A stretch of 64,000 bases of DNA from Haliscomenobacter sp041740695 (GCF_041740695.1 NZ_JBGSLK010000107.1:1-64000), one strand, 5' to 3'. Shown: positions 1 through 9,296, numbered from the stretch's first letter. Numbers and translations are program-made. The notes: a model not told the origin generated them from the sequence alone.

Positions 1-345
1 TCCCGAGACTTTTTTGTACAACAGGGGAGTTTCCAGGTTTTCGTATACCGTCAGCTCATCGATCAGGTGGTATTGTTGGAATACAAAGCCGATGTAGTGC
101 TTGTACAGATCGGTGCGCTTTTTTTCCGAAAGTTTGTGTACGGGTTCGTCCAAAAAGTAATACTCTCCTCCACTGGGTTCTTCCAACATGCCAATGATGT
201 TCAGCAGTGTACTTTTGCCAGCCCCGGAAGGCCCCATGATGGAGACAAATTCACCTTCAAAAATATTCGCGCTGATGTCCTTGAGCACCCAGTTTTTCTG
301 GATGCCACTGTTATGGTACTTAGCTATGTTTTTTAGTTGCAACAT
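1..345 (-). CDS. ABC transporter ATP-binding protein (MacB/LolD type), partial
   Basis: Nucleotide-binding subunit of an ABC transporter of the MacB/LolD/FtsE group; it would hydrolyse ATP on the cytoplasmic face to drive the FtsX-like permease encoded just upstream on the same strand. Reading the minus strand from the ATG at 345 gives MLQLKNIAKY, then Walker A GPSGAGKST (residues 38-46) and a Q-loop FQQ near residue 90. The frame is open to the window edge, so the signature motif, Walker B and H-loop lie outside. The permease stop is 21 bp upstream, so the two are probably one operon. It is not in a closed reading frame in the window, so the C-terminus is unseen. Confidence 0.93.
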   Translation of the reverse strand, partial: MLQLKNIAKYHNSGIQKNWVLKDISANIFEGEFVSIMGPSGAGKSTLLNIIGMLEEPSGGEYYFLDEPVHKLSEKKRTDLYKHYIGFVFQQYHLIDELTVYENLETPLLYKKVSG

Positions 346-366
346 GTGTTGTATAAGTTGTAGTTG

Positions 367-2793
367 TCATTCGTTTTTAATCGCAGTTACAGGGTTGGCC
401 AGGGCCGTACGCAGGCTTTGGATGCTTACCGTCAGCAAGGCCAGTACAATCACACTAAGGCCCGCCGCCGCAAAAATCCACCATTCCACCTCAATCCGGT
501 AAGTGAATTTTTTCAGCCATTGTTCCATCAGGTACCAGGCAATCGGACTGGCAATGAGGATCGCCAACAATACTGGCCGCAAAAATTCGGTCGACAGCAG
601 GCTCATCACATTGCCAACGGTAGCTCCCATTACTTTGCGGATACCAATTTCTTTGGCCCGTCGGGCTGTTGCATAAGCAGCGAGACCAAAGAGCCCCAGG
701 CAAGAGATAAAGATAGCCAGTCCCGTAAAGATGCCAAAAAGTTTGGCCATGCGGTCCTCGGCTTTGAACAGGGTATCAAAACTTTCGTCCAGAAAGAAAT
801 ATTCAAAGGGTTTATCGGGGCAATGTTTTTTGTACAATTTCCCAATGGCTGCCATACTCGCTTGCACATCGGCTGTTTTTGACAACTGCAGGTACAAAGT
901 GCCTTTAAAATCTTCGCCCACAATCGACATCGCCAGTGGTACTTTTTGATTCAAACTCATTTCGCTGAAGTAAAAATCATTCAACACACCCACCATGGGT
1001 TGTCCCAAAATGCTGCCTACTTCACTAGACTGTGCCAGGGACGTCACCCCCAAATCTTTGGCTGCCAGGGCATTTAAGACCAGTTTTCCCTCCCAGCCAG
1101 CCGTGTTTTTTAAATCGGCGGGCGGAATTTTCCAACTCAAACCCAACATATCGATCAAACCTGCGTCGACCCCAATGGTATGGAGCGGTACTTCTTTCTT
1201 ATTGATGGGGGAGGTGACGAAAAAAATCGAATTGTAATCTTTGAACAGCGCCAAAGAGGCGCTGCCCGTTTTTTCGATTCCATTCAATTGAGAAACGGCG
1301 TTGCGGAAAGCGTGGTAACCATCTTCCGATGGCGTCATCATCAATACTTGGTCTTTGTTGATGCCCAGTTTGCGCGATTGCAAATAACTGAGTTGCTGTT
1401 GGGCCACCAAAGCGGCAATGACCAACACGATGGATGCAACGAATTGAAACACCGTGATGCTTTGGCGAATCTGGATGCCCCCTTTGCTGCTTTTTAAAAA
1501 ACGACCTTTCAACACTTCCACTGGTCGGAAAGCCGAAAGTACCAAGGATGGGTAAGCACCAGCCAGTACAATACAAGCCAACATCAAACCCACCATTGGC
1601 AGTATCACGATTGGGCTCAACATAAAGGCCGCGTCAATTTGGAGATCCAGTCGATCAAAAAAGATGGGCCGCAGCAAAAAAGCCAAACCAAATCCCAATA
1701 CAAAAGAGAGGCAAGTAACCAGTACCGATTCTCCATAAAACTGACCAATCAATTCGCCACGAAAAGCACCCAAGGCTTTGCGTACCCCTACTTCCCGAGC
1801 CCGTTCGTTGGCCCGAGCGGTGGTCAGGCTCATGTAATTGAGCAAGGCCAGCAGAATGATCAACAAGGCTACACCCGCAAAAATGTATACGTTGCTAATG
1901 CCTCGCGCCTCGCCACTGGTAGTTTCGCCCATGTGGAGGTCGGTGAGCGCGGAGAGCGTAAATTTGTTGCTTTTGATTTCTGATTCTGGCATTTTGCCTC
2001 GCCGCATCAGTTTGGGAATATTCTTCAAAACTGACGCTTGAATCGAAGGATTGGCCAAATGCAAGTAGGTCTGAAAGGAGCCTAAACGCACCACATTATC
2101 CATCTTGAGCAAATCGTCTTTCAGTTCAGGATTAAGCAATTGTTGAAAAGCAAACAAAGATTGCAAGGGGCCAATGATGTCGAAAGCCAGCGAGGCATTG
2201 GAGGGTGCATTTTTGATGACTCCACTAATCATGAAATTCAAGCCATTGTTGAGCGTCAGGGTGCGTCCCAGCACGTCGCTATCGCCAAAATATTTTTCGG
2301 CAATGGATTCACTCACTACTATTTTCCCGGGTTGATCCAGGGCAGTGCGGGGATCACCTTGTAAAAAAGGAAAACTGAATACTTTGAAGTAGCTGGGGTC
2401 GGCGAGTACAAAACGTTTTTCGTAAAAAATATGGTCAGCGTCGCTTTTGAACGCTAGTTTTTCATTAAAGGAGGTGAACATCCGCACGTAGTCCTTCACG
2501 CCTGCCGTACTTTCCTTGAGGGCTGGGCCCATGTAGGCCGACATGCCAGTGCCCTGCATTTCCTGTTCGCCAAATTTGAAGGTGGCCTTCAGGCGGTAAA
2601 TGTTGTTGGCATTTTTATGAAACCGATCAAAACTTAACTCATGCCCTACAAAAACCAAAATCAGCATGCTCACCGCGATACCTACCGCCAGGCCGCCAAT
2701 ATTGATTGTACTGTAAAACTTGTTGCGCCAGAGGTTGCGGACAGCAAATTTGAGTTGAGTATAGATCATGGTTTGATTCGTTTGTATTGGCAT
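367..2793 (-). CDS. FtsX-like ABC transporter permease, MacB family
   Basis: Inner-membrane permease, 808 aa, with the duplicated layout common in Bacteroidota: N-terminal membrane helix (about residues 30-50), a MacB-type periplasmic core domain, an FtsX domain with three helices (about 305-420, followed by a helix near 460), a second periplasmic core, and a C-terminal FtsX domain (about 690-800). The segment ARARELGVRK-like in the first FtsX block is seen as EREVGVRK-type sequence (REVGVRKALGA) and again as KEIGIRKVMGA in the second, the usual cytoplasmic coupling motif. An internal ATG at 2769 (MIYTQLKF) matches where many homologues begin and may be the true start. Such proteins usually export peptides or lipids or act as mechanotransmitters; the substrate is unknown. 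The ATPase follows 21 bp downstream. Confidence 0.92.
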   Translation of the reverse strand: MPIQTNQTMIYTQLKFAVRNLWRNKFYSTINIGGLAVGIAVSMLILVFVGHELSFDRFHKNANNIYRLKATFKFGEQEMQGTGMSAYMGPALKESTAGVKDYVRMFTSFNEKLAFKSDADHIFYEKRFVLADPSYFKVFSFPFLQGDPRTALDQPGKIVVSESIAEKYFGDSDVLGRTLTLNNGLNFMISGVIKNAPSNASLAFDIIGPLQSLFAFQQLLNPELKDDLLKMDNVVRLGSFQTYLHLANPSIQASVLKNIPKLMRRGKMPESEIKSNKFTLSALTDLHMGETTSGEARGISNVYIFAGVALLIILLALLNYMSLTTARANERAREVGVRKALGAFRGELIGQFYGESVLVTCLSFVLGFGLAFLLRPIFFDRLDLQIDAAFMLSPIVILPMVGLMLACIVLAGAYPSLVLSAFRPVEVLKGRFLKSSKGGIQIRQSITVFQFVASIVLVIAALVAQQQLSYLQSRKLGINKDQVLMMTPSEDGYHAFRNAVSQLNGIEKTGSASLALFKDYNSIFFVTSPINKKEVPLHTIGVDAGLIDMLGLSWKIPPADLKNTAGWEGKLVLNALAAKDLGVTSLAQSSEVGSILGQPMVGVLNDFYFSEMSLNQKVPLAMSIVGEDFKGTLYLQLSKTADVQASMAAIGKLYKKHCPDKPFEYFFLDESFDTLFKAEDRMAKLFGIFTGLAIFISCLGLFGLAAYATARRAKEIGIRKVMGATVGNVMSLLSTEFLRPVLLAILIASPIAWYLMEQWLKKFTYRIEVEWWIFAAAGLSVIVLALLTVSIQSLRTALANPVTAIKNE

Positions 2794-2925
2794 TCAAAAA
2801 CCCAGGGTTGGAGCAAGCGCCTTTGCCTGCTCCCAACCTAGAGCGAATTGCAACGAGATTAGTATGAAATAACAGTCAGCGTAAAATTCTTACAAGAGTC
2901 GGTGTCGGATGTAATACTGGGTTAA

Positions 2926-3034
2926 AGTCACAGACCGTGCCAATTTTATAACAAATTGAAAATCAGTTTTTAAAAAATATTTTTGCCGCAAAATCATGTT
3001 CACATCTGGACAGTTTGTGTTCGATTTCGGACAC
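2926..3034 (-). promoter_or_regulatory. Possible sigma-54 promoter with upstream palindromic activator site
   Basis: On the minus strand TTGGCACGG (2935-2943) matches the -24 half of a sigma-54 promoter; the -12 half reads TGTGAC rather than TTGC, so the match is incomplete. About 75 bp further upstream is an 18-bp near-palindrome, GTGTTCG-ATTT-CGGACAC (3017-3034), with a related GGACAGTTTGTG half-site before it. Position and spacing would suit an enhancer for the ABC operon. MacB-type operons controlled by sigma-54 regulators are common in Bacteroidota; the assignment here is inference. Confidence 0.35.
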
Positions 3035-3189
3035 TTTTTCACCGCTATTTTTGTGTAAAAAACAGCTCATGCTCAAGAAATACCTATCTCAATGGGAGTC
3101 CTGATCAAAAAAATTGTGCTCTTGTAAACACCCGTTACTCCTCGCTTAATCCCGGTCAATTCAAAAAGTGCATTTTTTAATTTTGTTTT

Positions 3190-3287
3190 GGTCAAAATAA
3201 TATCGTCAAAAGTCAATTTGTAGTGGCAAAGCAGCAAAATGAGTTGTTTTTTTGTATTGTTTTCAACTCATTGGTATTATTTTGACC
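3190..3287. repeat. Nested inverted repeats upstream of the isomerase-like gene
   Basis: Outer arms GGTCAAAATAATA (3190-3202) and TATTATTTTGACC (3275-3287) are perfect 13-bp complements. Inner arms AATGAGTTG (3238-3246) and CAACTCATT (3264-3272) are perfect 9-bp complements. The structure ends 17 bp before the start codon at 3305, so it covers the expected promoter and could be an operator or a cruciform. Confidence 0.7.
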
Positions 3288-3304
3288 AAGTTAAATAAAC
3301 GATC

Positions 3305-4171
3305 ATGTCCTTGTCCCGTCGTCAACTCTTGCACAGCTCCGCATTGCTCGGTGCCGGGTATGCGCTCGCTCCTTCACTCGACTTTTGGGCCGATTTTAAA
3401 CGGCGTTTCCACATTGGTGCTTGTGACTGGTCACTAGGCAAAAGTGGCAATATTGAAGCGTTTGAGCTAGCCAAAACCATCGGCCTATCCGGCATTCAGG
3501 TAAATCTGGGCAACCTCGCCAATGATCTGCACCTGCGCCAACCCGCCCTACAAGCTCAATACCTGGCCATGAGCAAAAGTACGGGAGTCAAAATCAGCAG
3601 CCTCGCCGTCAGCGAATTGAACAACGTACCGTATAAATCCGATCCTCGCACCGAACAATGGGTATCAGATAGCATCGATGTAGCCCGCGCCTTCGGCGTA
3701 TCCGTCGTGTTGCTGGCTTTTTTTGTCAAAAACGACCTGCGCAATGACCCCGAGGGCATTCAGGAGGTAATCAGACGGTTAAAAAAAGTAGCTCCAAAAG
3801 CCGAACAAGCAGGCGTTATCCTTGGCATCGAATCTTACCTTACTGCCGAAGAACACCTGCACATCATGCGCGAGGTAGGCTCTCCAGCCATCAAGGTTTT
3901 TTACGATTTCCGCAATGCTGCCGATGCGGGCAACGACATCTATACCGAGCTCAAAACCTTGGGCAAAAAAAACATCTGCGAATTGCACATGAAAGAAAAC
4001 CGCCTCTTACTCGGCAAAGGTACCATCGATTGGCCTCGGGTAGCTACTGCCCTACGCGAAATCGGCTACCGAGGCGACAACTGGATGCAAATCGAATGGG
4101 CCAAACCAGATGCGGAGAATGTGGTGACGGCTTATCGGCACAATTTGGCGTATTTGAAAGATTTGTTTTGA
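3305..4171 (+). CDS. Sugar phosphate isomerase/epimerase-like TIM-barrel protein, Tat-exported
   Basis: 288 aa member of the xylose isomerase-like TIM-barrel superfamily. The N-terminus MSLSRRQLLHSSALLGAG carries a twin-arginine motif and a hydrophobic stretch, so it is probably exported folded. Acidic and histidine residues spaced as metal ligands are visible: GIESYL, VFYDFRNA, CELHMKE and QIEWAK. The reaction is not known; relatives isomerise or epimerise sugars or inositol-type compounds. The large CxxCH protein starts 82 bp downstream on the same strand, and such pairs are common in Bacteroidota and planctomycete gene sets for oxidising sugar derivatives, so a shared periplasmic pathway is likely (inference). 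Confidence 0.85.
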   Translation: MSLSRRQLLHSSALLGAGYALAPSLDFWADFKRRFHIGACDWSLGKSGNIEAFELAKTIGLSGIQVNLGNLANDLHLRQPALQAQYLAMSKSTGVKISSLAVSELNNVPYKSDPRTEQWVSDSIDVARAFGVSVVLLAFFVKNDLRNDPEGIQEVIRRLKKVAPKAEQAGVILGIESYLTAEEHLHIMREVGSPAIKVFYDFRNAADAGNDIYTELKTLGKKNICELHMKENRLLLGKGTIDWPRVATALREIGYRGDNWMQIEWAKPDAENVVTAYRHNLAYLKDLF

Positions 4172-4253
4172 ACTGAACCTTGGAACTTTGGAACCCCATA
4201 ACCCTGGAACCATGGAACTTTGAAACCCTGGAACCTTCAACCTCTACCTACTC
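4172..4253. repeat. Short degenerate tandem repeat of TGGAAC words
   Basis: The gap between the isomerase and CxxCH genes is almost entirely repeated words of the type CCTGGAACC / TTGGAACTTTG, five or six times. It begins right after the stop codon. It resembles in style, not sequence, the word-repeat hairpins at 10412, 45853, 58606 and 59841. Confidence 0.75.
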
Positions 4254-7106
4254 ATGAATCGCATCTTTCTCTTCATTTTTCCTTTGGTCTTAAGTTTATC
4301 CTGGCCAATACCCAATCCCCAGGAGCCCCTCAAACTCTACTTGCCCGACGACCTGGAAGTAAACCTCTGGGCCGAAAGCCCCCTGTTTTACAACCCCACC
4401 AACATGGATGTGGACAGCAAAGGGCGGATTTGGGTCACCGAAGCGGTCAATTACCGCAATTTCAACAACGATTCGACCCGGTTCCGCCACCATCAAAAGG
4501 GCGACCGCGTCATGATCCTGGAAGATACCGATCAAGATGGCAAAGCCGATCGTTCCAAGGTGTTTGTCGAAGACCCCGATCTGGTTTCACCGCTGGGCAT
4601 TGCGGTGATGGGCAAACACATCCTGGTATCCTGCGCCCCCAACTTGATTGTCTACACCGATGAAGACGGCGATGATAAACCGGATAAAAAAGAAATCCTG
4701 CTCACTGGTTTTGGAGGCAAAGATCACGACCACTCTCTCCATTCCGTGGTAAGTGGCCCCGATGGCAGGTGGTACTTCAACACTGGAAATGCCGGGCCGC
4801 ACCTAGTCACCGACCGGGCTGGTTGGAACCTCCGCTCCGGCAGTGTCTATACCGGAGGCACCCCTTACAACAACAAAAACGAAGGCAACCAACGCAGCGA
4901 CGATGGCAAAGTCTGGGTAGGTGGTTTGCAATTGAGCATCAATCCCGACGGCACGGGCCTGCGGGTCTTAGGCCATGGCTTCCGTAACAGTTATGAAACC
5001 TACATCGACAGTTATGGCGACATGTGGCAAAACGACAACGACGATCAAGTGGTCACCTGCCGGGTTTCCTGGCTGATGGAAGGGGGCAATGCGGGGTTCT
5101 TTAGCGCCGACGGCACCCGCTACTGGTCGGCTGACCAACGCCCAGGGCAAGATATGTTCACGGCGCACTGGCACCAGGAAGACCCGGGTTTTATGCCTGC
5201 TGGCGACAATAGTGGAGCGGGTTCGCCCACGGGTATCGTGGTCAACGAAGGGGACGGCTTGGGTGAAAAATACCGGGGTATGCTGCTCAGCGCCGATGCT
5301 GGGCGCAACGTCATTTTTGCTTATCAGCCCAAAACCCAAGGCGCTGGTTTTGATTTGGGCAAAAGGCAAAACCTGTTGACCTCGGTAGCCCAGGACGATG
5401 AAGGTTACGTTTGGAATAATCCGGACTTCAAGACCGACCTCAGCAAATGGTTTCGCCCTTCAGATGTGATGATCGGTACGGATGGTGCCATGTATGTGGC
5501 TGATTGGTACGACCCCGTAGTGGGTGGCCATCAAATGAAAGACAGCGTGGGTTATGGCCGCATTTACAGGATTACGCCCAAAGGGAAAAACTTGCGTGCA
5601 CCTAAGCTGGATTTGAGTACACTTGAAGGTCAAATAGCCGCCTTTCAAAACCCCGCGCCCAATGTGCGGGCACAAGGCTATCAAGCGCTACTGCAACGTC
5701 GGGCTACACGCATTCCCGAATTGGAATCCTTGCTAAAATCGGAAAATCCTTACGTGCGAGCGAGGACCATTTTTTTATTGGGAAAAATATTGCCCGCTCC
5801 TACCCTGCTTCCTACTTTGGAACCCTTGCTGAACAATGCGGATGAACGCCTGGCCATCGCCAGCTTACGCGCCCTGCGCAATGTTTTGCCAAAAAATGAG
5901 CTCCTGACCTTGTGCGCTCGTCACGCTCAGTCAGGTAATTCCATGCTGCGCCGGGAAATCGCCATAGCTTTAAGAGATTTTCCGCTGGAACAAAAATCAC
6001 CCATTTTACTTCAACTCGTCCGGCAATACGATGGTCAAAACCCCTGGGAACTGGAAGCACTGGGTGCAGCCATGGAAGCACACGCCCAGGAATTGTGGCC
6101 CCAACTTCAGGCCATCACCCCCCAACTGAGCGAAGCTGTATGGCGCAAACTCGCCTGGCGCTTGCACCCCGCCGCGGCGGTCACCTCCTTGCAAACCTGG
6201 GCTAGCGAAGCCAATACCAGTGCCGCTTCCCGCAGTCAAGCCCTGGTGGCCTTGGCGTATGTCAAAGACCGCAAAGCCGCCGAAACCATGCTGGCCTTGA
6301 TCAAAAGTTCTTTGCCCGATGTGGCCGAGCAGGCCAAATACTGGCTTTCCTTCCGCCAAACCAATGATTGGGCCAACTTGCTGGACTGGCAAAACACGGG
6401 CCTGGATTTGGCCAAAGAGAAAAAAATGGCCCAATGGAAAGCCCAACGCGCCAAACTGCTGAATACCAAAATTGTAGTCTCGGATCGCCTCAATACCGCC
6501 GAACGAATGGCCAAGGATTCCTTGGGTGGGCAATTTTTAATGGGCATGTTGCTGGACAATAAACTACCTGCCGACTTACACGAACGGGTGGCCAAACATA
6601 TTTTCAGCAACCCCAGCCAGGCTATCCGCATCCAGGCCGGGAATTATTTCAAAAGGCCAGGGAGTGATAAACTCTGGTCGATACCCAACATTGCGGCACT
6701 GAAAGGCAATGCGGCCAAGGGCAAAAAGGTGTTCCAAAACAGTTGTGCCAATTGCCACCGCGCCGGAAAAACGGGGCTAAACATTGGGCCCGAACTGACT
6801 TTGATCAAAAAGAAATTTGACCAACTCGGTTTGTTGGATGCCATCATCAATCCCTCGGGGGGTATCGTTTTTGGTTACGAGGCCTGGAGTGTAACAACCC
6901 ACGATGGGGAATCGGCCTTTGGGTTTATCGTCGCCGATGGTCAAACCCTGGTGATCCGCGACCTGCTGGGGCAGCAACATGCTTTCCCCGCGAATAAGGT
7001 GGCCAAACGGCAAAAACAGCCTGGGTCATTGATGCCAGATCCGGTGGCGCTGGAGCTGTCGGAGCAGGATTTGGCAGATGTGAGTCGGTATTTGTTGGAA
7101 TTGTAG
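4254..7106 (+). CDS. PVC-type haem-binding CxxCH protein with propeller and HEAT-like repeats
   Basis: 950 aa periplasmic protein of the family first named from Pirellula/Verrucomicrobium. A signal peptide (MNRIFLFIFPLVLSLSW) is followed by a beta-propeller dehydrogenase-like domain (about 25-460, with DVDSKGRIWVTE, DTDQDGKADR and PDGRWYFNTG motifs typical of the membrane-bound dehydrogenase domain), then a helical HEAT-like region (about 470-800), then a C-terminal cytochrome c domain with one haem site CANCH near residue 830 and a MPDP-type distal region near the end. It probably oxidises a sugar or alcohol and passes electrons to the respiratory chain. It follows the Tat-exported isomerase-like gene. 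A second CxxCH propeller protein starts at 62155. Confidence 0.9.
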   Translation: MNRIFLFIFPLVLSLSWPIPNPQEPLKLYLPDDLEVNLWAESPLFYNPTNMDVDSKGRIWVTEAVNYRNFNNDSTRFRHHQKGDRVMILEDTDQDGKADRSKVFVEDPDLVSPLGIAVMGKHILVSCAPNLIVYTDEDGDDKPDKKEILLTGFGGKDHDHSLHSVVSGPDGRWYFNTGNAGPHLVTDRAGWNLRSGSVYTGGTPYNNKNEGNQRSDDGKVWVGGLQLSINPDGTGLRVLGHGFRNSYETYIDSYGDMWQNDNDDQVVTCRVSWLMEGGNAGFFSADGTRYWSADQRPGQDMFTAHWHQEDPGFMPAGDNSGAGSPTGIVVNEGDGLGEKYRGMLLSADAGRNVIFAYQPKTQGAGFDLGKRQNLLTSVAQDDEGYVWNNPDFKTDLSKWFRPSDVMIGTDGAMYVADWYDPVVGGHQMKDSVGYGRIYRITPKGKNLRAPKLDLSTLEGQIAAFQNPAPNVRAQGYQALLQRRATRIPELESLLKSENPYVRARTIFLLGKILPAPTLLPTLEPLLNNADERLAIASLRALRNVLPKNELLTLCARHAQSGNSMLRREIAIALRDFPLEQKSPILLQLVRQYDGQNPWELEALGAAMEAHAQELWPQLQAITPQLSEAVWRKLAWRLHPAAAVTSLQTWASEANTSAASRSQALVALAYVKDRKAAETMLALIKSSLPDVAEQAKYWLSFRQTNDWANLLDWQNTGLDLAKEKKMAQWKAQRAKLLNTKIVVSDRLNTAERMAKDSLGGQFLMGMLLDNKLPADLHERVAKHIFSNPSQAIRIQAGNYFKRPGSDKLWSIPNIAALKGNAAKGKKVFQNSCANCHRAGKTGLNIGPELTLIKKKFDQLGLLDAIINPSGGIVFGYEAWSVTTHDGESAFGFIVADGQTLVIRDLLGQQHAFPANKVAKRQKQPGSLMPDPVALELSEQDLADVSRYLLEL

Positions 7107-7113
7107 GTGCGAC

Positions 7114-7134
7114 AAAAGGGCGACACCCTTTTTT
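7114..7134 (+). terminator. Probable intrinsic terminator
   Basis: Short hairpin AAAAGGG-cgaca-CCCTTTT running into Ts, 8 bp after the CxxCH gene stop. A further small palindrome GCCCT-ttc-AGGGC follows at about 7147-7159. Confidence 0.6.
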
Positions 7135-7239
7135 GAAAGATACCGCCCTTTCAGGGCTGGTTCATGGTTGTGTAAGGTAAGCTACTTTTGGTTAATGCTG
7201 ATCGGGAGTTACTAAACTTGGTGAGAGCATCTGGTAACT

Positions 7240-7288
7240 GCGCTCGTCGAGCTTGACGCCCAGGCGTCAGTCAAAGCTCGACGAGCGC
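7240..7288. repeat. Long intergenic palindrome
   Basis: Arms GCGCTCGTCGAGCTTGAC (7240-7257) and GTCAAAGCTCGACGAGCGC (7270-7288) pair with one bulged base, and the inner GACGCC/GGCGTC extends the stem. No T-run follows, so it looks more like a REP-type palindrome than a terminator. The rest of the 7107-7416 gap holds the terminator and the promoter listed separately. Confidence 0.75.
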
Positions 7289-7317
7289 CCACATAGTGGC
7301 AAGTAAAATTTTGGGGA

Positions 7318-7348
7318 TTGCTTACACACTACTTTTATCTTATTTTTG
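7318..7348 (+). promoter_or_regulatory. Bacteroidota-type promoter for the lamin-tail protein gene
   Basis: TTG (7318-7320), 20 bp, then TATTTTTG (7341-7348), matching the Bacteroidota -33/-7 pattern. It implies transcription from about 7355 and therefore a start codon downstream of it, which supports ATG 7417 rather than 7318. Confidence 0.6.
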
Positions 7349-7416
7349 CTACAAGATTCAGTCCTTTCTACATTCGACCAGCAATTACCCACGATTTCCC
7401 AACCAATTTAAGTAAT

Positions 7417-9138
7417 ATGTCAACATTCTTACGCTTAATTTTTAGCCTGAGCATTTTGCTGACCGTGTTTCAGCTCAATGCCCAGGTAGCTGGCGACTTG
7501 GCCATCGTTGGTTTCAACGCCGATGGCAACGACGATTTGGCCATCGTTGCCCTGGCTGAAATCCCAGCAGATCGCACCATTTATATTCGTGACGACGAGT
7601 GGTCGGGTACCGCTTTCCGTGATGCGATTGAAAGTACCCTGGCCTGGAGCACAGGCAGTGCTGCTATCCCGGCGGGTACGGTTATTGTTTTCTCCGATCT
7701 TAGTACAACTCCTGCCGCAAGTGTTGGCAGCATCATGTATGTTGGAACGGGCAACCGTGGCTTGGCGGCAACGGACGAGGCCATCTTTTTTTACCTCGGC
7801 ACCGATGCCAACACCCCGACCACTTTTTTACACATGGTCACCAATGGTACTATAGCAACGGCAGCAGGTTCGCTGGATGGTACGGGTTTGATTGCGGGTA
7901 CCAGCGCCCTTTTGCTAAAGGCTGCCGCTGATGTGGCGCAGTACAAAGGGCTGCGTTCGGGCCTGGATAAAGCCGGTTATTTGGCGGCCATCAATGATCT
8001 GAACAATTGGGATTCCCAAGATGGCGGCGGCGACCAATCCAAGGATGGAATAGTTCCCGATTTGCCTTTTAATACAACGGCTTTTGTAATTGGCGCAGCC
8101 GGGACGGATACCAATCCACCCGTGGTTTCTTCGGCGGTTTTGCGCAGCAGCAATACCATTCAGGTGCTGATCAGCGAAGCAGTCACCCGCGCTTCGGCGA
8201 CCAATCCGGCCAATTATAGCCTGGAGCCCAGTATAACCATCAGCAATTTCGCCTATGACTCGGTGGGCCGCAGCGTCACGCTGACGACCACCAGCCCCCT
8301 GAGCGATGGCCTCATTTACCGTTTGAGTGTAAGCGGACTGGTGGACTTGGCCCCGGTGCCCAATACCATGAGCGCGACTTTTGTGTCCAGTCCCTTGTTG
8401 TGGAATGGCTATACCGGTGAGGATTTGGTGATTTCCGAAATCATGTACAACGCCGGAACGGGTACCGATTCCCTGGAGTTCATCGAAATTTACAACCGCA
8501 GCAGCCAGGCCATTCCGATGGGTGGTTTGCGCCTTTCACGTAGTGCCAGTGGGGTGCTCGGAGTTTATACCTTAGCGGCCAAAGGGCTGTACATCATTGC
8601 TTCGGATTCACTGCGGGCGGGTCGTTTTTATGGCAAAACCTTCCAACAGTGGGGCACCGGATTTTTGAACAATGGCGGCGCAGCCATCGTTTTGTCCAAC
8701 TCCGCAGGAGTAGTCCTGGACTCGGTTAGTTATGACGATGCCGCCCCCTGGCCGATTACGCCCGATGGCATGGGCCCTTCGCTGGAACTGAGTGATGCCA
8801 ATGCCGACAACAACGTGGGTAGCAATTGGCAGGCTTCCATTACTGAAACCGGCAAGTTGATCAATAGTGTAGCAATTTTGGCTTCACCTGGGGTGTACAA
8901 GTTGACGGTGGGTACCCGTGAAATTGGCCGTCCTGCCCACAGCTTCAAGGTATACCCCAACCCAGTCCGTGAGCGCCTTTATTTCAGCAAGGTGCTGAGT
9001 GGCAATGTGTACAATGTAATGGGGCAATGGGTTCGTCGCTTCCAAAAAGTGGATCAAGTAGAAGTACACAGTTTTGCCAAAGGGATGTACGTGCTGCAAG
9101 CCGAAAATGGCGAATACATTCGTTTTATGGTAGAATAA
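7417..9138 (+). CDS. Lamin-tail domain protein with type IX secretion sorting signal
   Basis: 573 aa secreted protein. I place the start at ATG 7417 (MSTFLRLIFSLSILLTVFQL..AQ), which gives a clean signal peptide and sits downstream of the promoter; the open frame extends 33 codons further but that part overlaps the promoter. Order: N-terminal beta domain with GDLAIVGFNADGNDD, an SbsA-like Ig domain near 235-320 (PPVVSSAVLRSSNTI), a lamin-tail domain near 340-470 (DLVISEIMYNAG, EFIEIYN), and a C-terminal T9SS type A sorting domain (KVYPNPVRERLYF to the end). It should be exported through the outer membrane by the Por system and be anchored or released at the surface. No catalytic residues recognised. 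Confidence 0.88.
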   Translation: MSTFLRLIFSLSILLTVFQLNAQVAGDLAIVGFNADGNDDLAIVALAEIPADRTIYIRDDEWSGTAFRDAIESTLAWSTGSAAIPAGTVIVFSDLSTTPAASVGSIMYVGTGNRGLAATDEAIFFYLGTDANTPTTFLHMVTNGTIATAAGSLDGTGLIAGTSALLLKAAADVAQYKGLRSGLDKAGYLAAINDLNNWDSQDGGGDQSKDGIVPDLPFNTTAFVIGAAGTDTNPPVVSSAVLRSSNTIQVLISEAVTRASATNPANYSLEPSITISNFAYDSVGRSVTLTTTSPLSDGLIYRLSVSGLVDLAPVPNTMSATFVSSPLLWNGYTGEDLVISEIMYNAGTGTDSLEFIEIYNRSSQAIPMGGLRLSRSASGVLGVYTLAAKGLYIIASDSLRAGRFYGKTFQQWGTGFLNNGGAAIVLSNSAGVVLDSVSYDDAAPWPITPDGMGPSLELSDANADNNVGSNWQASITETGKLINSVAILASPGVYKLTVGTREIGRPAHSFKVYPNPVRERLYFSKVLSGNVYNVMGQWVRRFQKVDQVEVHSFAKGMYVLQAENGEYIRFMVE

Positions 9139-9180
9139 TCCTGATCGCTCATGGCTGATCGCTAATCGCTAAAAAACACT

Positions 9181-9221
9181 TCCCGAATTTTGCCAGATGG
9201 CAGGGTTCGGGATTTTTTTTT
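9181..9221 (+). terminator. Intrinsic terminator
   Basis: TCCCGAA (9181-9187) pairs with TTCGGGA (9206-9212), with an inner TGCCA/TGGCA stem, followed by T8. It ends the lamin-tail gene. Between stop and hairpin the word GATCGCT recurs three times. Confidence 0.85.
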
Positions 9222-9296
9222 GAAAAAATTAGTCCTATTCGGAACGTGCGGATGGATACAAAACACCTTTATCAAAATCACCTAAAACCCATTTTT

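Larger units (their letters stand above)
2794..3304. other. Intergenic region between divergent genes, rich in inverted repeats
   Basis: 511 bases without a convincing gene. It holds an imperfect hairpin at 2806-2838 (GGTTGGAGCA against TGCTCCCAACC) just upstream of the permease, a possible sigma-54 -24 box and an upstream palindrome (listed separately), and a nested inverted repeat next to the isomerase gene (listed separately). The two ORFs of 60-66 codons here have no recognisable content. Confidence 0.6.

Noticed and set aside
4052..4240. Minus-strand ORF over the TGGAAC repeats
   Set aside because: Product of short-word repetition; partly antisense to the isomerase gene.
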